Origin: Blasia pusilla
Lineage: Eukaryota; Marchantiophyta; Marchantiopsida; Blasiales
NCBI GenBank assembly: GCA_050084515.1
Contig: CM114271.1
Span: forward strand, 32,860,001-32,924,000
Length of the DNA: 64,000 nucleotides
Direction of reading: 5' to 3'
Shown here: piece by piece, positions 55,551 through 64,000 of the stretch
Position numbering within the stretch: position 1 is the first letter of the stretch
Layout: every line of letters begins with the position of its first letter
Notes under the pieces: model-generated
The model's database searches: none
Told to the model about the DNA's origin: nothing
Seen by the model: the letters and a program-made list of their open reading frames with translations, nothing else
Program-made: the position numbers and the translations under genes

Positions 55551-57676
55551 TATGCAATGATAAATATGCAATCTTAGCTTTAGTTACATTTTGTAAGTAT
55601 TGGTTTCACTTATATTGCTGATATGATACAAAATATAAGTAGATAATAGCGTCATTTTATATAGAGCATCGAATAATCTTTTTGATCTATATTTTTTTGC
55701 GGATTGGATCTTTTTACCATTATTCCCAGCCACCACGTGCATTGATTTTGATTGGATTCTACTGATGTTTCATTTCTCCTTTAATGATGTAAAGATGAAC
55801 AAACATTATTACATATATCAATTTCCAAACCGTCATCCTCACATTGTAAAGATCATTCCATACTCCAAACAAATTAGATATAGATATAAAAAAAAATCAA
55901 AATTTTCATTAAAAAAAACATTCTCTATTATTCTTCATGCAATCGCTATGTTATTTACATCACATCATTTAACTGCACGTTCTATAATAGATGAATTTGT
56001 GATCAATTCACTAGTTTACAACCCGATAACAAGTCTTATTAAACTAAGTTTATGTCAATGAAACTTGAGGGCCCTAATGTCCTTTTATTTAATTAAAAAC
56101 AACCCAAACCAATATACAAAACTTTTTATACAACCCTAGCATTACCGCTCATACAGGAAGAACCATAATAGAATCAACCACATGTCGTGATTTTGAGGGC
56201 CTCCGTGATGAAAATATATATTTATCAAATGACAATCCAAACGGTGATTTAATGGTTTGAGATATCAAGAGAATTTTCCATTAAATTTTTTGAAGTGATA
56301 GCAATATATGAAACCAACATGCGGCCCTTTGATAAATGGGATGGGAGAGAACAAGAAGTTATAGTTCGTAATACGGGCACCACTAGTTTTTATACTAGGA
56401 GAGGAGAGAAGAGGAGATAATACGAGGGAGGGGCACCACTAGTTTGTATACATGAGAGAATAGCCTAAAGGAGATAAGAGAATACAAGGGAGGGGGGTTT
56501 TTGCAAGAAAGAGAGAGAAGATGCGCGATATACACACCACCACTAGTGTATATACGAGATATACACACTATCAAGGGAGAGAATACCGCACCGAGGAAGA
56601 ATAGGACTAATGGAATGGACTGAGAAATAATATGATAGATGGGACGTAATTGGTAGGAGGTTGTCGCGTGATATGTGTTAAAAGTCACACAAATATCATT
56701 AAATACACGAATTTAACTCACACAAATCCATAATCAGCATAAATATAAAACCTTCATTTGGTAGACAATAATCACACGAACCAAAGTAACTTGCCTAACC
56801 GAGATGCAAAATAATACATACATGTAGTGGCTATAATGGTATTTTCAACGAACTTTCAACCTAAAAATTAGTTGAAAATGGTAAAGCCTATTTAAGGCAG
56901 ATAGATGTGCAATGGCTGAGTTAAGATTCCTCCTATTATTTTGAAGTTTATAAGAATGAAGATACTTGCCATGAAATTTGTAGGGATAATGAGATTATAT
57001 TAATGCACACATACCACAAATTTGTCACCCAAAGGATGAAATGAAATCTTTTTGATGAAAGTCTATAATAATAATCAAATTTTAATTAGAATATATTATT
57101 TCCAAGTAGCATTTTGCCTACAAATTTGTGGGGTTTGCAAGATATAAGCACTTAATGAAAATCCTATGTGTTACAAAGATCTGCACACACATATTCACCA
57201 CAGAGTTTCATATCTAGTAGATTTCGTGTGGAGAAGGATATAACATATTTTTTCAATAAAATGATTTTATCATAAAGCAAAATTTTGTATAATGATTTTA
57301 TAGCTTGATAAGTTATGATTATTTGCCATGAAATTTTGCAGAGCGATAGCTTTGCGAACATCTAAGTCTCTAGAGGAAGCTCACGAATCAATTCTTGATC
57401 GTAGGTCTAAGGAGAAAAATATCTCATTATGATCTACTAAAGTCATAACCTATACTAGCTAGGAGCAAGATTAGGAAGAGCGATGGAATTATTCGTGGAA
57501 CTAATGACAGTTAAGACAAACATATGGATTTAGACTAACCTTGTATGAAAAAGGATATAGATACTTTTGAGGATAAGGGTCAGCAAAGTATAATGTCTTT
57601 ACATGATACATCGATGAGTTTTAGTAAAGTGTCTTCGAGGACATTGGAGGATAGCTTCAAGAGGTTGAGGATTACC
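55551..57676. other. AT-rich DNA, no supported gene
   Basis: Only short frames of Lys/Ile/Phe/Tyr-rich composition (plus 55765-56061; minus 56688-56395, 57361-57164). A purine-rich patch with gagagaa and tatacac motifs spans 56396-56590. Confidence 0.5.
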
Positions 57677-58060
57677 CTGTAAGGCCCTGACTAACTTGAG
57701 AGATCAAGTTTCCCAATCGTTTGGACTCATTTGGAGATGTATAGAAAAACTTACTAATTTGGTTAATTTATCGATATGAGTAAAATTTACTCTCCAATTG
57801 GAGAAGTGGCCCTTAACCCCCTGTATTGCAATGGTCAAGGGCTAAAGAGGTGACTTATTAGCATAGATTATCATGGATAGAGCTTGAGAGAGGGAAAGGG
57901 GTATATCCAAGGAGAGAGAGTATTAGAGCTCATTCTCTATTTTTTAAACCTCTTGGCATGAGGTGAGAAAGTTATGGCCGTCATTGCCTTGTCAGTAATC
58001 CAAGCCTCTCATAAGGAGAGTGGATTTGGTTTGACATAAAAGAGATGAAGTTGTGTGCAC
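57677..58060 (+). repeat. LTR-like repeat family L, copy 4
   Basis: Starts TGTAAGGCCCTGA, parallel to TGTTGAGGCCCC at 10872. It then shares the ctcatttggag, ggtcaagggc, gaggtgactta, gcttgagagagggaaagggg and ccaagcctctcataaggagag blocks with copy 1. More diverged than copies 2 and 3. Confidence 0.65.
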
Positions 58061-61000
58061 ATTGATCTACTTTTTGAGTATTGATAATTTATGAAAGATT
58101 TTGGTATACGATCGTCTCAATGTCTAGATGTAATGAGTGAGTATGATACCTTGTGTGTTATGTGAGTATACAATGACAAAAATATATAAATTTTTAGCGA
58201 TATGTATACATACGACATATTGTAATGTTCTAAACTTTTTTTTTTCATATGCTATATTGTTCCGTCGTGATATTCACTACTTTCAAAGGTATTTATTTGT
58301 TTTAAGAAAGGTTGATTAAGACCAAGATGAACTTCAAATAACTTGTGTATTAAAATTAATCAATAGTGGCCAAACGCTAATGAGATTTTGAAATATTGGC
58401 AGCAATATCAACACTTTGAGAATGACAATTTCCCAACACATCATAAAAAAACTAATTTTTTGTTGTTTGTATTTTACTTTCAAACTTGTATTAGAAGATA
58501 AGCAATTATTTGAAGAAAACAATGGAGGGGACTTTCAATTTTCTTTATGATTTCCGAAAACAAATCAATCCTACATCTATGAACAATCAACCTAAAAATC
58601 AAAAATCTTATTCTTTTATATCAATTTTTATCCATTTATGTTATTTTTTCAATCCTCCTTCCGTATACATATTATGATTTCCAAAATCTGAAATAATCCC
58701 TTTATGCACCCTAAGCTTTCAATCTTCTTCTCTACCTCACAATTTCTTATGCAAAATGCAAAGTGCGTGCTCGCAATATATCGTTAGCAATACAATATTT
58801 CCCCTCCCCTAAACAAAGTTATGTAAATCTAAAAGTATCACGCTTGTAGTACACAATAGTTATGACAAATGAGGGTTTTGTCTCATTGGCCTTAGGGACA
58901 AAATTTGGGATTGTTCAATAAATATAATCCCTTATTGTGTGTTGGAGATTGGATACGAGGGGGATGTTAGTTTATAATGTCATTTTGGTTATAATAACTT
59001 ATTGGGTAACACTTAATTGGAGTAGGGGGTTTGACAAGGGTATAACTTAAGAAAAAATTAATTCTACGTCATCCCATGTAACTATTGAGGGAAGAAGACA
59101 AGGTTTCTTTTTGTAATAAGCATAAATCAGATTCATAGTACAAACATTACACGAATATGATTCTTAAAAACATGTGTGCCTTATTTAGATGGTCCAATTT
59201 ATTTTAGTTGGAATCTACACATGCAATAGCATGCATGTAAGCTCAAATCCTTTGGGTTACAACTCTATATGGCTACTATGGAGTCTCAAGAAGGGATTAG
59301 GGCCCATGGTTGAGCTTTGTGTTAGGACAACAATGATACTTTAAGCATGATACCTCACTACATATCTCATTAGGGTTATTAGTATAGGTCATATCCAACA
59401 TAAAAAGTGTCATCATTCTCTTTCCAAATTTAGAATTCTTATATTTCAAATTATATGTTTCTAATAATTTATTTATTTTTGCCATACAGGTGATTTATTA
59501 TAAGAGTATGGAGTTTGGAAGTTTAATGACGTGATTGAGATGCCTTAACATAACACCTCTTAAGGGCAGATTCTGATAGGAGATTTTGGGATCATGTATA
59601 TGAAATTGATCAAAAAATTAGTTTGTAAAAATTATACATCATGCTCAATTGCAAGTCTCTTGAAATATTTGACATGGTACCCAAGGATTTTCTTTGGCAT
59701 TTGGCATTTTGTAACCTAATATGTAGATATGTTGTCACCATAAATATCTCATAAACTTGACTTGTCTCCCTTGAAACCAATATGCGATCATTAACTAGCA
59801 ATATGTTTATGCAATGCACATAGACTAAAATGATAGTGGGATTAATAGATCCTAAACTCAAGTTGAATGGAATCTGCAAAAATATATGTATAATCTTTTC
59901 TTGGGGGTTCTTTACGATCCTTGCAAGTTTACTTTTACTATTTTGTTCACTTTGTCTAATCCATCAATATACACATGTTTGATGTCTTATACACATAATT
60001 AATTTTTTCTTACCCCCCTCAACTCTAGTTCCTATGTCATTTTTTCCATGCATTATGCAACCAAGATGACCATCTTGCCACGATGTAATTAAGGCATAGA
60101 GAAATACAAACTAAGATTTTGATTATCTATAGTATAATGTGAGGAGGGGGATGCTACTTTGTTTAGAATCTCCCCTCCTGAAGAAGTGAAGCCCTCCTTT
60201 AAACAAAAGGCTCCTTCTAAAATAGCAAGAATATTCGTTTCAACACTTGCTTCGATAACAATGGAATTTATTTTTTTAAACTTTCTTCAACAATAGTGGA
60301 TTTTTTAAAATGTCGGGACACCTGTAATTGTAACAATGCACATGTTTTGTCATCCAAACACATTTGTCTAACTTTTGAAGATAGTAATGGATGAGTTATT
60401 GATAAAACGGGGAAAGAGGAGCCACATATGCGCTTTGCTTATATACGGTGGAACTCTCAAAGAGCCGAGAAGATTTATTGTTGAGCTACCAAAAGCCTTC
60501 CTACAGAGCTAGAAAGAGTTCGGATGAATTGTTGTGAGTTTGCTACCAAATGAATAGGAGGTGGATTTTTTATCAAACCTAGGGTGAAGTTTTCATGAGG
60601 TTGATGATCGGGATAAAAAACTCGATTGAATTATCTTTATGAAATTATCGTGTTATATATATTTAGTCCGATTCCTTGTGCAATTCATACGTAGAGTTTT
60701 ATGTCTATGAGCTCGTGTTCCTTCTTTGCTCGTTACGGGAGCTTGCCTCATTAGGATGTAGTGTTTTTTACTCTAGACGAATATCGCAATGATTTGAGCT
60801 TGGATGGAATGATAATTGTCAAAAATTGAGAATTGTCTTTATTTTATGAGAGTATGCCATCCATAGCTTGGATCTCGTTCTTAATTGGTGGTGTGGCTCA
60901 CAAATCGGATTGTATGTGAATCGTGTTGGATTAATTCATAATTCTCGATTCTTAATAATTTGTTGGTGATCTTAGACCACATCAGACAAAACTTGTTACC

Positions 61001-63300
61001 TATCTTAATGCTTGAACGGGATTAGATTACGAAGATCGTTGGTACTTGGCAAACCAAAGTAGATATGGAATATGTAGAGGTAGAAAATGTTTATATTGGA
61101 ACTCGAACAACTCTAAAACCAATTAGTGTTATGATTTGATCCGATAGAGAAACCGAAAGTATTTATAGTGAAACATTTCACTTGGTTTGCCAAAAAATAT
61201 ACGCAATGTTATCCCAAATTTTCCCACTCAATTGTCATATTGCTCTTAAAAATCCTTTCCAATTGTTTTTTATTAGGCCTCAAACTCGGTAAATAACCCT
61301 TTCCATACTATATTCGATATTTTGAAACCAACGATGATAGTTGGTTGCTTGAATCGGGATGAGTAGTAGTCCATATTTCATTCGTGCAACACAAACATCA
61401 ACTAGAGTATAAATATAAAAAAATACATATATGTAAGAAAAGGGTAAAATATGATTACATAGTTTAGAAACGTACATTGGAGATGGTAAGACCATAATCC
61501 TAGAATTTGGAATGGCATAAGCTTGACAAAGTTCCATGCTTGGCTTGCCAAACTATTTTTTTTATAAATCATTGATACAAAATTAAGACCATATAAAAAG
61601 CATAAAACAAGAGAGTATGTGACGCATACCTTATATTAGCTTGAGTATGAAAGTCATCAATAGTCAAAGCCTCAACTTCTTCTTCATGAAGCAGATTCGT
61701 GAACATATATTTGACATTCATTGACATCACAATATTTTTGATATCAATGAATGACCTTTTCTCATTTCCCTTCGATGGTTCCTCTTGAGTTTTACGCATC
61801 TCGTGGAAATATCAATCATTCTACAATAAGATCTATGGCCAATGGTTTGAAATATAAACGAAGAAAACAAAATGAGATAACCATTTTTATAAAATCTTAT
61901 ACATGAAATTTTATCCACAAATGTTATATTCTAAATACAAATTATGATTATATGTAATTTAAGATATTTATAAAAAAATAGAATGGAAAATTCACTCTAA
62001 TGGATAACGAGACTCAACCGTAATCATTTCACTTCAATCTGCGGAGCCAATTGTATGATCATCATTCAATTCCTACGACCCATAATCGTACAATCGCGGA
62101 TAGATGAAAGGCTGGACGTTACACGCTCTAAGGAAGGGATGCAATAAATGTGTGGAACCTTGTATATCGTTATCCCTTGTCATGTCCAACAAATTAGAGT
62201 GAAATAGAATGATGATCAACAATAGGTGAACTTAAAATTCCAGATGTTTTCTCATGATAGCTACAAATGTCATCATTTATTGGTGGGTTTATTTGTCATT
62301 TGGAGCATTATTCCCATCTTCAAAAATTGTTTATGGAACAAAGCGAAGGCGTGAAGAATTATTTCCATTAAAAAAATTTGTTGATGGACATAGTATGGAT
62401 TTGATATTCATATCACTTCCATCATGTTAAGATTTAGAGACAATCCCTGTTTTGTTCATCTAGAGGGATGTAGAACTCACCATTGCTATATTTTATCTTA
62501 TTTGCACTCATGTGAAATTAACCTTTGGTATCATGTGCAATCTATGTAATATTTATGATAAAATATATATTTAAAATCAATAAAAGAGTGTATTCAATGT
62601 ATCAAAAAATTTATACAAATATGTTAATATCAAGTCCTTTACGTAGTAGTAGTGGTATATATATATATAGAAATTAAATAACATTCCAATACTAAGAGAA
62701 TTTTTCCCCGTGGGTTCATATTTGGATCAAAAATATTTGTCAAACATGCACATGTTAATAAATTAGCATTTACTTTAAAATAATCCTATTCATGTTTATA
62801 ATAATAATCCAATCCCTCGGAGAATGTTCTTCGAGTGAATTATGAGATTTTTGAGCTTGCCGTGTAATGCATTTGTGTCACTCACTATAGTCCATCCCAC
62901 CTTCCAATAAGTCGGTCACTACATCCCTTGAGTCCCCTCATCTAATGAAACATAACTTTTTCGCTCATTAGTCTCATAAACAAATCCAAGATTTGTGAGT
63001 TCGTCACACTTGATTATTTTTCCGAAGTAAATACGATCCCCCGAAGAAGCCATGAGAGAAACGTCTTTAGACTGATCATGGTCTTGTCATAAAACACTTG
63101 AACAACAACCTTGAGATTATTATGCACACTCATCAACAACAATTCTTTTCTTTCTTGTCTTATGGCCCAAAAAGGAATTATCCACTACCTCGATTCTAAT
63201 TGGGTGATTTTTAGAAAACTATAAACAAGAAAATTTGAGATTATTCACTGGCTATGCAGAAGGAATAGTCGTTGTATCTTGGCGAATTGCCCGGAGATGA
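58061..63300. other. AT-rich DNA, no supported gene
   Basis: No frame longer than about 90 codons. Minus frames 59879-59610, 59485-59297, 61537-61280 and 61799-61569 are open, but no domain is recognised in any. I see no RNA genes or intact transposon ends here. A TA run at 62656-62670 is minor. Confidence 0.5.
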
Positions 63301-63497
63301 AGTACTAGAGCACGAAAAAGTCTCTACCCAAAATTTTACTAGTATGCTTATCAAAATTGTGTCATTTTTTATAGGTTTAGGGTTGTAATGATATGATGGA
63401 GTACTAGAGCACGAAAAGGTCTCTACCCAAAATTGTACTAGTATGCTTATCAAAATTGTGTCACTTTTTATAGGTTTAGGGTTGTATTTATATCATA
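63301..63497 (+). repeat. Two tandem 99-bp units
   Basis: Each begins agtactagagcacgaaaa, includes agtatgcttatcaaaattgt and ends in ataggtttagggttgta. They differ at a handful of sites. The minus frame 63453-63241 runs through both and is probably a chance frame created by the repeat. Confidence 0.9.
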
Positions 63498-64000
63498 GCG
63501 GAAATACATGTACAACACTTCAAATTTTGGTGACGTAAAAATACTTCACAAAGTTCAACAATGATCGAGCATTGGAGTTTGCGCATGTCTCTTGCAAGAA
63601 AGATTGTGATGGAGCCTTCCTACAAAATTGCAAAAGGTCATGCTCGGGTTCATCCTTCGGACTTCCCCACATTTATAGTGTGCGGAGTTTAATAGGATCT
63701 CTGACCGAAAAGAGATCGAGAACCGATGATATCGGATGAGCCGATGGAACATGAAGAATCGTCGGGAAGAAAATATTCAAACTTTGAAATTCCATTGGCC
63801 TGAACAATGCATAAGATTTTTTTAACCGAACTAAGAAGGAGTTTGTGAGTTTGTGACCAAATTGAGAGGGAATTGTTGGCTAATGATAATGGTTCATCCA
63901 ATTATGTCGCCGCATTCAATCTGATTGCCTCCACTTGTGATTGCACCTTCTTCAATTCCTTTAAGTCCCCCCCCTTATTTAGTTCCTTCGACACCACTCT
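63498..64000. other. No supported gene
   Basis: Minus frames 63752-63555 and 63901-63689 are open but unrecognised. Nothing else is seen up to the window edge. Confidence 0.4.

Noticed and set aside
63241-63453. 70-codon minus ORF with an internal protein repeat.
   Set aside because: The protein repeat simply mirrors the 99-bp DNA tandem repeat.
1-64000. CRISPR arrays, bacterial operons or plasmid origins.
   Set aside because: None seen; the spliced eIF2-beta gene and plant-type transposons make this eukaryotic nuclear DNA.

Overview
This window looks like nuclear DNA of a land plant. It holds one intact multi-exon housekeeping gene, in a sea of decayed transposons. The gene has short exons, GT-AG introns, one intron of 3.3 kb packed with repeats, and upstream telo-box-like DNA. 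The transposons are Helitron, Ty3/gypsy, CACTA-like, hAT-like, LINE and SINE copies. The style of the gypsy polymerase and integrase C-terminus, and the eIF2-beta C-terminus, reminded me of non-seed plants (lycophyte, fern or bryophyte). That is an impression from memory, not a demonstrated placement.

Layout. 1.8-6.1 kb (minus): Helitron copy A, with a mid-Rep fragment, a Pif1-like helicase and a downstream multi-exon ORF. 6.1-6.9 kb: a CACTA-like end rich in agtcat/atgact repeats. 7-14 kb: no recognisable gene, one LTR-like repeat. 14.1-16.6 kb: a gypsy gag fragment and a CACTA-bounded unit; 2.25 kb of this is duplicated almost exactly at 50.57-52.82 kb. 17.3-20.3 kb: short non-autonomous Helitrons. 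21.2-22.5 kb (minus): a hAT-type transposase remnant. 23.46-23.85 kb: an inverted-repeat element. 25.85-31.25 kb (minus): the eIF2-beta gene, eight coding exons giving 287 residues. 33.0-45.2 kb (plus): Helitron copy B, split by a 7 kb gypsy element on the minus strand (35.95-42.92 kb). 45-50 kb: degenerate ORFs and tandem repeats. 52.8-55.5 kb (plus): Helitron copy C, lacking the helicase. 55.5-64 kb: AT-rich DNA with one more LTR-like copy and a 99-bp tandem repeat.

How it fits together. The only gene I would expect to function for the host is eIF2-beta, a subunit of the eIF2 complex that delivers initiator tRNA to the ribosome. Everything else is mobile-element sequence with stops and frameshifts. 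The most interesting thread is that Helitron copies A, B and C carry, downstream of the helicase position, remnants of a further shared ORF that I do not recognise and that does not look like the RPA-like protein known from plant Helitrons. The second is the odd arrangement of the gypsy LTRs, which includes an LTR-LTR junction.
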